NCBI RefSeq assembly: GCF_000632225.1
Contig: NZ_JFYV01000056.1
Coordinates: 1 to 64,000 of the forward strand
Origin: Sphingomonas sp. RIT328
GTDB taxonomy: Bacteria > Pseudomonadota > Alphaproteobacteria > Sphingomonadales > Sphingomonadaceae
Direction: 5' to 3'
Length of the DNA: 64,000 bases
Below, piece by piece: positions 1 through 8,546 of this stretch. Each line of letters begins with the position of its first letter. Position 1 is the first letter of the stretch. The position numbers and the translations under genes were made by a program. The notes under the pieces were generated by a model. It made no database searches, had not been told where the DNA came from, and worked only from the letters and a program-made list of their open reading frames with translations.

Positions 1-118
1 CGCCGAAACCGCCGCCGCCGAAGCCGCCCCCGAAATCGCTGCTGCCGCCACCGAAATCGTCGCGCTTGTCGCGACCACGTCCGCCACGATTGCCGCGGCC
101 ACCTTTGTCGTAACCCAT
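1..118 (-). CDS. Cold-shock-like protein, N-terminal part only (runs off the window)
   Basis: The visible 39 residues start MGYDKGGRGNRGGRG and continue as a Gly/Arg/Asp/Phe-rich low-complexity tail (repeated FGGG units). This Gly-rich leader is typical of the N-terminus of sphingomonad CspA-family proteins, in which a cold-shock RNA-binding domain follows. That domain would lie outside the window, so the family call is inference from the leader alone. The ATG is at 116-118. The 284 bases between it and the divergent ribonuclease D gene would hold its promoter and any long cold-shock 5' leader. A different Gly-rich RNA-binding protein cannot be excluded. Confidence 0.6.
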   Translation of the reverse strand, partial: MGYDKGGRGNRGGRGRDKRDDFGGGSSDFGGGFGGGGFG

Positions 119-402
119 AACCCTATTCGTCTTCCCGGTTCGCCCGCATCCAATCCGTGACAAGAACCCGTGCGCCGGACGACGAACGCGAGCCCTCGGG
201 CGCGAAACCTATTGCGCCTTGGGAATCGCCATAGCGCAGAAAACAAGTCCCCGCGAATGAAATCGTCGCGTTATTGTCCCATGGCTGCGCGAATATTGCC
301 GCATCGTCGCCGATCCGGCACGCCGTGCCGCACCCGGGCCGGCCTGCCGCGCGCCGACGCTTAATCGTTGAGCATCGCGACGTTGCAGCGTAGGGCGGGC
401 AC

Positions 403-1023
403 ATGACCGTTCACTTCCACGAGGAAGACCTCCCCGCCGATGTCTTCGCCCCCGGCGCGTCGATCGCCGTCGATACCGAGACGATGGGGCTGATCACGCC
501 GCGCGACCGTCTCTGCGTCGTGCAATTGTCCGATGGCGGGCCGGACGAGCATCTCGTCCGCTTCGGCCCCGACAGCGACTATGCCGCGCCCAACCTCAAG
601 GCGCTGCTCGCCGATCCGGCGCGCGTCAAACTCTACCATTACGGCCGGTTCGACATCGCCGCGCTGCAGCATTACCTCGGCATCGTCGCCGCGCCCGCCT
701 ATGACACCAAGATCGCGTCGCGCCTGATCCGCACCTATACCGATCGCCACGGCCTCAAGGAGCTGGTGCGTGAGCTGCTCGGCCAGGAGCTCAGCAAGCA
801 GCAGCAATCGTCTGACTGGGGCTCGCCCGACCTGTCCGACGCGCAGAAGGAATATGCGGCGAGCGACGTGCGCTACCTCCACCGCCTCCAGGCCGAGCTC
901 AACCGGCGGCTGGAGCGCGAGGGGCGGATGGCGATGGCGCAGGCCTGTTTCGACTTCCTGCCAACCCGCGCCGCGCTCGACCTCGCGGGCTGGCCGGAAA
1001 TCGACATCTTCGCCCATGCGTAG
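403..1023 (+). CDS. rnd: Ribonuclease D-type 3'-5' exonuclease
   Basis: A 206-residue single-domain DEDD exonuclease. It trims 3' ends of structured RNAs such as tRNA precursors in the cytoplasm. The DEDD motifs are visible: ExoI as AVDTETMGL (Asp24, Glu26), ExoII as YHYGRFDIAAL, and ExoIII as SDVRYLHRL near residue 155. It is shorter than E. coli RNase D because the C-terminal HRDC domains are absent, which is usual for the short alphaproteobacterial form placed next to the lpt genes. The next gene, lptC, follows after 9 bases, so co-transcription with the LPS-export genes is likely. Confidence 0.92.
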   Translation: MTVHFHEEDLPADVFAPGASIAVDTETMGLITPRDRLCVVQLSDGGPDEHLVRFGPDSDYAAPNLKALLADPARVKLYHYGRFDIAALQHYLGIVAAPAYDTKIASRLIRTYTDRHGLKELVRELLGQELSKQQQSSDWGSPDLSDAQKEYAASDVRYLHRLQAELNRRLEREGRMAMAQACFDFLPTRAALDLAGWPEIDIFAHA

Positions 1024-1032
1024 GCGCGTCCG

Positions 1033-1671
1033 GTGAGCGCGACGGCGCGCCCGATCCGCTCGGCGCGGCAGCGTTGGGCCGCGCCCGGCGGCCGGCAGGA
1101 CCGGATCGTCACGTTGCTCAACACCGGACTGCCGATCGGCATCGGCGTGCTCGCCGCCTTTCTGGTGCTTGCCCCGCTCACCGCCGCCAACGAAGTCTCG
1201 TTCGTACTCGACAAGAACAAGGTCGAGGTCGCCAAGGAGCGGCTGAAGCTGCAGGCGGCGACCTATCGCGGGCAGGACGACAAGGGCCAGGCCTTCGCGC
1301 TCAACGCCGGCAGCGCCGTGCAGCAGAGCAGCAGCGTGCCGATCGTCCAGATCAAGGGCATGACCGCCGATCTCGCGCTCGCCGACGGGCCGGCGACGCT
1401 GCGCGCCGATCAGGGTCGCTACGACCTCAACACCGAACAGATGAAGGTCGACGGCCCGATCGCGGTGCGCGCCGCCAACGGCTATCGCATCGACACCAGC
1501 GATGCGACGGTCGATCTCAAGGCCAAGACGATGCGCAGCGACGGCAAGGTCACCGGCACCGTGCCGCAGGGCACGTTCAGCGCCGATCGGCTGAGCGCCG
1601 ATCTCGACGGCCGCACCGTCCGCCTGAGCGGCAATGCCCGCTTGCGGATCGTGCCGCGAAAGACGAAATAG
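1033..1671 (+). CDS. lptC: LPS export protein LptC
   Basis: A 212-residue bitopic inner-membrane protein. LptC takes LPS from the LptBFG transporter and passes it to LptA across the periplasm. One hydrophobic segment lies at about residues 33-50, followed by a periplasmic beta-jellyroll region (LptC/OstA-like pattern, e.g. ATLRADQGRYDLNTEQMKV). It uses a GTG start 9 bases after rnd. lptA follows after 6 bases and lptB comes next, which is the standard lptC-lptA-lptB order. Confidence 0.9.
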   Translation: MSATARPIRSARQRWAAPGGRQDRIVTLLNTGLPIGIGVLAAFLVLAPLTAANEVSFVLDKNKVEVAKERLKLQAATYRGQDDKGQAFALNAGSAVQQSSSVPIVQIKGMTADLALADGPATLRADQGRYDLNTEQMKVDGPIAVRAANGYRIDTSDATVDLKAKTMRSDGKVTGTVPQGTFSADRLSADLDGRTVRLSGNARLRIVPRKTK

Positions 1672-1677
1672 CCGGCC

Positions 1678-2235
1678 ATGCGCAAGCCCTTCCCCGCCGC
1701 TCCGGTCGTCGCCTTGTCCCTGGTCGCGGCGTCGTTCGCCACGCCGCTGGCGGCGCAGAGCGCGCACAATTCGAACGCGCCGATCGATTTCGGCGCCGAT
1801 ACGATCGAGTTGCAGGACAAGCAGCACCGCACCATCCTGACCGGCAACGTCGCGGTCAAGCAGGCGGAAATGACGCTCAACGCCGCCCGGATGACGGTGG
1901 CGACGACCGGCGCGATCATCGGCGGCAGCCCGCAGGTGTCGCGGATCGACGCCTCGGGCGGCGTCGTCGTCCGTCGCCCCGATCAGACGGGCAAGAGCCA
2001 ATATGCGATCTACGACCTCAACCGTCGCGTCATCACCATGCTCGGCGCGGTGACGCTGACGCAGGGCGGCAATACGGTGAACGGCGGCCGCCTGACGATC
2101 AATCTCGATACCGGTCGCGCGGTGATCGACGGCAATTCCGTCCGCGGCGCGGGCGGCGCCGCTCCCGGCGCGACCACCACCACCGCGCCGAGCGGCCGCG
2201 TCACCGGCACCTTCTCGGTCCCTAAGCGCAACTGA
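1678..2235 (+). CDS. lptA: LPS transport periplasmic protein LptA
   Basis: A 185-residue protein with a signal peptide ending near residue 26 (...ATPLAAQ), followed by an OstA-type beta-jellyroll starting with PIDFGADTIELQDKQHRTI. LptA oligomerises to form the periplasmic bridge that carries LPS to LptDE in the outer membrane. The C-terminus is a low-complexity Ala/Gly/Thr stretch before VTGTFSVPKRN. It lies 6 bases after lptC. A 165-base gap separates it from lptB, which could hold an extra promoter. Confidence 0.92.
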   Translation: MRKPFPAAPVVALSLVAASFATPLAAQSAHNSNAPIDFGADTIELQDKQHRTILTGNVAVKQAEMTLNAARMTVATTGAIIGGSPQVSRIDASGGVVVRRPDQTGKSQYAIYDLNRRVITMLGAVTLTQGGNTVNGGRLTINLDTGRAVIDGNSVRGAGGAAPGATTTTAPSGRVTGTFSVPKRN

Positions 2236-2400
2236 TCGCAAGCCTTCCCGTCCGGCGCGCGCGGGGCACGCACCCGCGCCGGGTGCGCCGGCCGCGACCT
2301 AAAGGGTCTTCCCTCGCGCGTCGCGGCGCGCCATGACGCGGCGGCTATGCACGAAGCCTGCCAAGGCTTTGCTAACTCTTTGATGCGAGGCATCGAGTCG

Positions 2401-3186
2401 ATGGACATGGACGCCGCCGTTACCGACCTGCACAGAGCCGAAGCGATCCACGAGCCGCCTGCCAATCGCGGCCTGCAGGCGATCTCGATCGCCAAATCCT
2501 ATGACAAGCGCGTCGTCCTCACCGACGTGTCGGTCTCGGTCGATCGCGGCGAGGTGGTCGGGCTGCTCGGCCCCAACGGGGCCGGCAAGACGACCTGCTT
2601 CTATTCGGTGATGGGCCTCGTCAAACCCGATTCGGGCCGCATCATGCTCGACGGCGAGGATATCACCCGCCTGCCGATGTACCGCCGCGCGATCCTCGGC
2701 CTCGGCTATCTGCCGCAGGAGACGAGCATCTTCCGCGGCCTGTCGATCGAGAAGAATATCGGCGCGGTGCTCGAACTGTCCGAGCCCGATCCCGCGGCGC
2801 GCACCGCCAAGCTCGACAAATTGCTCGACGAATTCGGCCTCACCCGGCTGCGCGCCAGCCCCGCCATGGCGCTGTCGGGCGGCGAGCGCCGCCGCGCCGA
2901 GATCGCTCGCGCGCTCGCCGCCGATCCGTCGATCATGCTGCTCGACGAACCGTTCGCCGGCATCGATCCGATCTCGATCGCCGACATCCGCGATCTGGTG
3001 AAGGACCTCAAGCGGCGCGACATCGGCGTGCTGATCACCGACCACAACGTGCGCGAAACGCTCGATATCGTCGATCGCGCCTATATCATCTACGACGGCC
3101 GCGTGCTGTTCGCCGGCAGCCCCGAGGAACTCGTCGCCGACGCCAACGTCCGCCGCCTGTACCTCGGCGAGGGCTTTTCGCTGTAA
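2401..3186 (+). CDS. lptB: LPS export ABC transporter ATPase LptB
   Basis: A 261-residue ATPase subunit that powers LPS extraction by LptBFG from the inner membrane. Walker A is GPNGAGKTT (residues 57-65), followed by a Q-loop (YLPQE), signature LSGGERRR, Walker B IMLLDEPFAGID and the H-loop histidine in ITDHNV. An in-frame ATG exists 54 bases upstream at 2347. The start at 2401 is preferred because the sequence before it carries a GAGG about 12 bases upstream and because most relatives begin close to here. rpoN follows, the common alphaproteobacterial order. Confidence 0.93.
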   Translation: MDMDAAVTDLHRAEAIHEPPANRGLQAISIAKSYDKRVVLTDVSVSVDRGEVVGLLGPNGAGKTTCFYSVMGLVKPDSGRIMLDGEDITRLPMYRRAILGLGYLPQETSIFRGLSIEKNIGAVLELSEPDPAARTAKLDKLLDEFGLTRLRASPAMALSGGERRRAEIARALAADPSIMLLDEPFAGIDPISIADIRDLVKDLKRRDIGVLITDHNVRETLDIVDRAYIIYDGRVLFAGSPEELVADANVRRLYLGEGFSL

Positions 3187-3211
3187 CGATGTGGGAGCGG
3201 TACGCCCCCAT

Positions 3212-3234
3212 CCCCTCTCCCGGCGGGAGAGGGG
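3212..3234. repeat. Perfect 10-bp hairpin repeat after lptB
   Basis: CCCCTCTCCC pairs with GGGAGAGGGG around a 3-base loop (3222-3224). There is no T-run after it. A related GGGAGAGG-containing segment follows just upstream of rpoN (about 3323-3343). It resembles the short intergenic palindromes common in sphingomonads. It may slow transcription or stabilise the lpt transcript 3' end. Confidence 0.6.
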
Positions 3235-3346
3235 CAAGCCACGAAGCGGCGCGGGGTGAGGGCCGGTGCGGAACACGAGCGACGTCTGCGCTCACCCTTG
3301 CGCCACCTCCGGCGGCTCCCTCCCCCTGTCATAGGGAGAGGGCAGT

Positions 3347-4825
3347 ATGAGCCTCGCCCCGCGTCTCGACCTCCGCCAGTCGCAGTCGCTGGTGATGACG
3401 CCGCAATTGCAGCAGGCGATCAAGCTGCTCGCGCTCTCCAACCTCGAGATCGAGGGGTTCATCGCCGAGGAGGTCGAGAAGAATCCGCTGCTCGAGGCGG
3501 CGCAGACCGATGAGGTCGTCCGCCCCGAACGCGTCGAGCGCGACGAACCCGCCGGCGCCGACGAGCTGGTCGGTGGCACGGTTACCGCCGATCCACTCGA
3601 CGTCGATTACGCCACCGAAAGCCATCAGCAGGACAGCGTCGCCGATGGTGGCGGCGGCTTCGACGGCGCGCTGTCGGCGACCGGCGGCAGCGGCGGGGCG
3701 GGCGGCGAGGACGCGCCCGACTTCGATTCCTTCGCGCAGAAGGATGCGACGCTTGCCGACCATCTGCTCGCACAGGCGGGCGCGGTGGTCGACGCCGCCG
3801 ACTGGTTCATCGCCCAGCATCTCATCGACCAGCTCGACGAGGCGGGCTATCTCACCGTGCCGCTGCTCGACATCGCGACGCGGCTCGGCGCCCCGCTGGC
3901 GCGCGTCGAGCAGGTGCTGGCGCAGATCCAGACGCTCGACCCGACCGGCGTCGGCGCGCGCAACCTCGCCGAATGTCTCACGCTCCAGGCGCGCGAGGCG
4001 GATCGCTACGATCCGTGCATGGCGCGGCTGCTCGACCATCTCGACCTGCTCGCGCGCGGCGATCTCGCCCGGCTCAAGCGGATCTGCGGCGTCGACGACG
4101 AGGATATGGCGGACATGATCCGCGAATTGCGCGGCTATGATCCCAAGCCCGGCTGCCGCTACGGCGGCGAGCCCGCGCTCGGCGTCGTCCCCGACCTGTT
4201 CGTGATGCGCACCAAGGCCGGCTGGGGGATCGAACTCAACGCCGCGACGCTGCCGCGCGTGCTGGTCAACCGCCGCTATTATCACGAGCTCAGCCATGGC
4301 GCGCAGGACAAGGCGGGCAAGGCGTGGCTGTCCGATGCGCTCGCCTCGGCCAATTGGCTGATCAAGGCGCTCGACCAGCGTCAGCGCACGATCGTCAAGG
4401 TCGCCACCGAGATCGTCAAACAGCAGGAGGCCTTCTTCCTCCACGGCGTCTCCCACCTGCGCCCGATGACCCTCGCCCGCGTCGCCGAGGCGATCGAGAT
4501 GCACGAATCGACGGTCAGCCGCGTCACCAGCAACAAATATCTGAGCTGCGCGCGCGGCGTGTTCGAGCTCAAATATTTCTTCACCTCGGCGATCCAGGCC
4601 GCGGACGGCGGCGATGCGGTGTCGGCGGAGGCGGTGAAGAGCGCGATCCGCGCGCTGATCGCCGGCGAGGGCGCGAAGATCCTGTCCGACGATACGTTGG
4701 TCGAGCTGCTTCAGGCCAAGGGTTTCGACATCGCGCGCCGAACCGTCGCCAAATATCGCGAGGCGATGGGGATCGGCAGCTCGGTGCAGCGCCGGCGGGC
4801 GAAGGCGCTTCAGGGATCGGATTGA
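3347..4825 (+). CDS. rpoN: RNA polymerase sigma-54 factor
   Basis: A 492-residue sigma-54. Region I is Gln/Leu-rich (SLVMTPQLQQAIKLLALS), followed by an acidic linker at about 50-130, the core-binding region, the HTH (MTLARVAEAIEMHESTVSR) and the RpoN box ARRTVAKYRE at 463-472. It directs transcription from -24/-12 promoters and needs an AAA+ activator. Its position after lptB is conserved in proteobacteria. The usual downstream hpf gene is absent; the next gene lies on the other strand. In this genome it may serve flagellar genes, but no convincing -24/-12 promoter was found in the flagellar part of the window. Confidence 0.96.
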   Translation: MSLAPRLDLRQSQSLVMTPQLQQAIKLLALSNLEIEGFIAEEVEKNPLLEAAQTDEVVRPERVERDEPAGADELVGGTVTADPLDVDYATESHQQDSVADGGGGFDGALSATGGSGGAGGEDAPDFDSFAQKDATLADHLLAQAGAVVDAADWFIAQHLIDQLDEAGYLTVPLLDIATRLGAPLARVEQVLAQIQTLDPTGVGARNLAECLTLQAREADRYDPCMARLLDHLDLLARGDLARLKRICGVDDEDMADMIRELRGYDPKPGCRYGGEPALGVVPDLFVMRTKAGWGIELNAATLPRVLVNRRYYHELSHGAQDKAGKAWLSDALASANWLIKALDQRQRTIVKVATEIVKQQEAFFLHGVSHLRPMTLARVAEAIEMHESTVSRVTSNKYLSCARGVFELKYFFTSAIQAADGGDAVSAEAVKSAIRALIAGEGAKILSDDTLVELLQAKGFDIARRTVAKYREAMGIGSSVQRRRAKALQGSD

Positions 4826-4852
4826 CGGTCATCGCGCGCGACGATCGCTCCC

Positions 4853-5851
4853 TCAGTCATCCTCATCCTCAAACCCCACCAGCGCGAGGGCCCGCGCCTT
4901 GATCTGACGTTGCTGACACCAATGGACCAGCGCCTCCTCGCGGCCGTGCGTCACCCACACCTCGCGCGGCGCGATCTCGGCAAGCGTCTCGGTCAGTTCG
5001 TCCCAGTCGGCGTGATCGGACAGGATCAGCGGCAGCTCGACATTCTTCTGGCGCGCGCGCTGGCGCACGCGCATCCAGCCGCTCGCCATCGCGGTGATCG
5101 GGTCGGGCAGTCGCCGCGACCAGCGATCGTTGAGCGCGCCGGGCGGGCACATCACGACATGCCCGGCCATCTCCGCCTTGCTCGCCCCCGCGACGGCGCG
5201 CAATTCGCCGAGCCGGACGCCATGTTCGACATACAGGTCGCACAAGCGCTGCAACGCGCCGTGCAGATAGATCGGCGCCTCATGCCCGCGTGCGCGCAAT
5301 TCGGCGATTACCCGCTGCGCCTTGCCCAGCGCATAGGCGCCGACCAGCACGCAGCGGTCGGGATTGGCGTGCAGCCGCGCGATCAGCTTGTCGATCTCGT
5401 CGCCGGTATCGGGGTGGCGGAACACCGGGAGTGCGAAGGTCGCCTCGGTGACGAAGACGTCGCAGGCGACCGGCTCGAACGGCGTGCACGTCGGGTCGGC
5501 GCGGCGCTTGTAATCGCCCGAGACGACGACGCGCTCGCCGCGATAGTCGAGCACGATCTGCGCCGAGCCGAGCACATGCCCCGCGGGGACGAAGCCGACC
5601 TCGACCTCGCCCATCGTCAGGCTTTCGCCATAAGCGACGGGGTGGCCCGCCTGTTCGCCGTAGCGCGCATCCATGATCGCCAGCGTCTCGGGCGTCGCCC
5701 ATACCGCGCCATGGCCGCCGCGCGCATGGTCGGCATGGCCATGCGTCACCAGCGCCCGCGCCTCCGGCTCGGACGGGTCGATCCACGCATCGGCGGGGCG
5801 CACGTAGATGCCGTGCGGATGCGGTTCCAGCCAGTCGCCCAATCGTGCCAT
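4853..5851 (-). CDS. Ligase-associated MBL-fold DNA exonuclease
   Basis: A 332-residue metallo-beta-lactamase/beta-CASP-type nuclease of the SNM1-like 'ligase-associated DNA exonuclease' family. The metal-binding motif HGHADH is at residues 37-42, and later parts include VTEATFALP and SDHADWDEL. In other bacteria this enzyme is encoded with an ATP-dependent DNA ligase, an Lhr-core helicase and the PdeM phosphoesterase as a repair set. Here it is divergent from the helicase gene across 126 bases. The start at 5851 (MARLGDWLEPHPHG) matches the family N-terminus; in-frame sequence further upstream is unlike the family. The ligase itself is not in the window. Confidence 0.88.
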   Translation of the reverse strand: MARLGDWLEPHPHGIYVRPADAWIDPSEPEARALVTHGHADHARGGHGAVWATPETLAIMDARYGEQAGHPVAYGESLTMGEVEVGFVPAGHVLGSAQIVLDYRGERVVVSGDYKRRADPTCTPFEPVACDVFVTEATFALPVFRHPDTGDEIDKLIARLHANPDRCVLVGAYALGKAQRVIAELRARGHEAPIYLHGALQRLCDLYVEHGVRLGELRAVAGASKAEMAGHVVMCPPGALNDRWSRRLPDPITAMASGWMRVRQRARQKNVELPLILSDHADWDELTETLAEIAPREVWVTHGREEALVHWCQQRQIKARALALVGFEDEDD

Positions 5852-5977
5852 CCGGCTATTACGCGCCAGCATGGCACCGGGTGCCGTCGCGCACGGCCTG
5901 ACGCTGCTGTCGGGCGACGATCGCCCGATCACCACCCGGCATTCCCCCGCCCCGCCGCGCTCCCTACATAGGCGGCG

Positions 5978-8383
5978 ATGGATCTTCCCCAGCCGCTCGC
6001 CCAATGGTTTGCCGCCCGCGGCTGGCGGCCGCGCCGGCATCAGCTCGACATGCTGCGCGAGGGGCGTGCCGGACGGCATGCGCTGCTCGTCGCCACCACC
6101 GGCGCGGGCAAGACGCTCGCTGGCTTCCTGCCGACGCTCGCCGAGCTGATCGAGGCGCCGGGCGAGGGGCTGCACACGCTCTACGTCTCGCCGCTCAAGG
6201 CGCTGGCGGTCGATATCCAGCGCAACCTCGTCACCCCGATCGACGAGATGGGCCTGTCGCTGCGCGTCGAGACGCGCACCGGCGACACGCCGAGCGACCG
6301 CAAGGCGCGCCAGCGCGTCAAGCCGCCGCAGATCCTGCTGACCACGCCCGAATCGCTGTCGCTGCTGCTCAGCTATCCCGACAGCGTCACGATGTTCGAA
6401 GGGTTACGGACGATCGTCGTCGACGAGGTCCATGCCTTTGCCACCGGCAAGCGCGGCGACCTGCTGTCGCTGTGCATGGCGCGGCTGCAGCGGATCAGCC
6501 CCGGGCTGCGCCGCGTCGCCCTCTCCGCGACGGTCGCCGATACCGACGGCTATCGCGCCTGGCTGGCACCGGACGGCGATATCGATCAGGTCGCGATGGT
6601 CCAGGGCGAGGCCGGCGCGGACCCGGATATCGCCATCCTGCTGCCCGAGGATCGGGTGCCGTGGACCGGCCATTCCGGCCGCTACGCCGCCGAACAGGTG
6701 ATGGCGGAGATCGAGACGCACAAGACCTCGATCATCTTCTGCAACACGCGCAGCCTCGCCGAGCTGATCTTCCAGGATTTGTGGAAGGTCAACACGATGA
6801 GCCTGCCGATCGGCGTCCATCACGGCAGCCTCGCGCTGGAAGCCCGGCGCAAGGTGGAAGGCGCGATGGCGTCGGGCCGGCTGCGGGCGCTGGTCGCGAC
6901 CGCCAGCCTCGATCTCGGCGTCGACTGGGGCGATGTCGACTGCGTCATCCAGATGGGCGCGCCCAAGGGATCGTCGCGGCTGCTCCAGCGGATCGGCCGC
7001 GCCAACCACCGGCTCGACGAATCGTCGGAGGCGATCCTCGTCCCCGGCAACCGCTTCGAATATCTTGAAGCGCGCGCCGCGCTCGATGCGGTCGAGGCGG
7101 GCGAGCTCGACCCCGACCTGTTCCGCCCCGGTGCGCTCGACGTGCTCGCCCAGCATGTCATGGCGATGGCCTGCGCCGCGCCGTTCGAGGCGGCGGCGCT
7201 GCTCAACGAGGTGCGTTCGGCGCTGCCCTATTCGGCGCTGACCGAGGAGACGTTCGAGCGCGTGCTCGGCTTCATCCGCGACGGTGGCTATAGCCTTAAG
7301 GCCTATGACCGGTTCAAGCGGCTGACGCAGGAGGCGGACGGGCTGTGGCGGGTCAGTCATCCGCGCTTCGTCACGCAGCACCGGCTCAACGCCGGGATCA
7401 TCGTCGAGGCGACGATGCTCAACGTCCGCTTCAAGAATGGCCGCAACCTCGGCAAGATCGAGGAAGGCTTCGCCGCGCAGCTCAGCCCCGGCGACACCTT
7501 CTTCTTCGCCGGCCTGAGCTGCGAGGTGCAGAAGATCGATACCGAGGATCTGATCGTCCGCGCCTCGTCCAAGCCCGCGCGTATCCCGACCTATGGCGGC
7601 AGCCGCATGCCGCTGTCGACCAACCTCGCCGACCGGGTGCGCCGCTTCCTCGCCGACCCGTCCGAATGGCCGCGCTTTCCCAAGGACGTCAGCGACTGGC
7701 TGGAGTTCCAGGCGAAGCGCTCGGCACTGCCCCGCCCCGGCCAGCTGCTGGTCGAGACCTTCCCGCGCGAGGGGCGCCATTACATGGTCGCCTACAGCTT
7801 CGAGGGCTGGAACGCGCACCAGTCGCTCGGCATGCTGATCACCCGGCGGATGGAGGCGCAGGGGCTCAAGCCCTTGGGCTTCGTCGCCAACGATTATGCG
7901 CTCGCGGTCTATGGCATCGACAAGATCACCGATCCCGCCGCCCTGTTCAGCCCCGATATCCTCGAACACGAATTCGTCGACTGGGTGCAGCAGTCGCATC
8001 TGCTCAAGCGTGCCTTCCGCGAAGTCGCGGTGATCGGCGGCCTCGTCGAACGCCAGCATCCCGGCAAGCGCAAGACCGGGCGGCAGGTCACCTTCTCGAC
8101 CGACCTGATCTACGACGTGCTGCGCAAATACGAACCGACGCACCTGCTGCTCCAGGCCGCCTGGGACGATGCGCGGGCGCGGATGACCGACGTCGGCCGC
8201 CTCGCCGGCCTGCTCGACCGCGCCGCGGAGACGATGCTGCACGTCGATCTCGACCGGGTGACGCCGCTCGCGGTGCCGGTGCTGACGCTGATCGGGCGCG
8301 AGAAGGTATCGACCGGATCGGCCGACGACGCGCTGCTGATCGAGGCGGAAGCGCTGGTGGCGGACGCGATGCGGATCGACTGA
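5978..8383 (+). CDS. lhr: Ligase-associated DEXH-box helicase (Lhr-core type)
   Basis: An 801-residue superfamily 2 helicase of the Lhr-core/'ligase-associated DNA damage response DEXH box helicase' family, an ATP-dependent 3'-5' translocase on single-stranded DNA. Walker A is TTGAGKT (about 40-46), DEVH is at 149-152, and motif VI is QRIGRANHR. The C-terminal winged-helix and Lhr-specific domains are present and the length is typical. It is divergent from the exonuclease gene. In most genomes the PdeM gene follows immediately; here the potassium transporter kup intervenes on the opposite strand. Confidence 0.92.
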   Translation: MDLPQPLAQWFAARGWRPRRHQLDMLREGRAGRHALLVATTGAGKTLAGFLPTLAELIEAPGEGLHTLYVSPLKALAVDIQRNLVTPIDEMGLSLRVETRTGDTPSDRKARQRVKPPQILLTTPESLSLLLSYPDSVTMFEGLRTIVVDEVHAFATGKRGDLLSLCMARLQRISPGLRRVALSATVADTDGYRAWLAPDGDIDQVAMVQGEAGADPDIAILLPEDRVPWTGHSGRYAAEQVMAEIETHKTSIIFCNTRSLAELIFQDLWKVNTMSLPIGVHHGSLALEARRKVEGAMASGRLRALVATASLDLGVDWGDVDCVIQMGAPKGSSRLLQRIGRANHRLDESSEAILVPGNRFEYLEARAALDAVEAGELDPDLFRPGALDVLAQHVMAMACAAPFEAAALLNEVRSALPYSALTEETFERVLGFIRDGGYSLKAYDRFKRLTQEADGLWRVSHPRFVTQHRLNAGIIVEATMLNVRFKNGRNLGKIEEGFAAQLSPGDTFFFAGLSCEVQKIDTEDLIVRASSKPARIPTYGGSRMPLSTNLADRVRRFLADPSEWPRFPKDVSDWLEFQAKRSALPRPGQLLVETFPREGRHYMVAYSFEGWNAHQSLGMLITRRMEAQGLKPLGFVANDYALAVYGIDKITDPAALFSPDILEHEFVDWVQQSHLLKRAFREVAVIGGLVERQHPGKRKTGRQVTFSTDLIYDVLRKYEPTHLLLQAAWDDARARMTDVGRLAGLLDRAAETMLHVDLDRVTPLAVPVLTLIGREKVSTGSADDALLIEAEALVADAMRID

Positions 8384-8475
8384 GACGGGGCGGAGGTTGC
8401 GGGTCCCTCCCGTCCTTCGGCCAGCTCCAGGACTGACGGGAAGGGGAAAGAGGAGGCATACCCCCCACCCCGCTC

Positions 8476-8496
8476 GCCCTGAGCCTGTCGAAGGGC
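8476..8496. repeat. Sphingomonad-type intergenic palindrome
   Basis: GCCCT and AGGGC arms flank GAGCCTGTCGA. Read on the minus strand the element encodes the PFDRLRASG string commonly seen in spurious translations from sphingomonads, so it belongs to a dispersed intergenic repeat family. It sits between the convergent lhr and kup genes and may act as a transcription end site. Confidence 0.6.
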
Positions 8497-8546
8497 CTGA
8501 GACTCACGCCCTCGCCGCGCTCGGCACCGACGGAGCGGTAATGGGC

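Noticed and set aside
361..2241. 626-codon minus-strand open frame opposite rnd-lptC-lptA
   Set aside because: Arg/Ala/Gly-rich translation with no domain; it lies antisense to three clearly real genes and is a GC-bias artefact.
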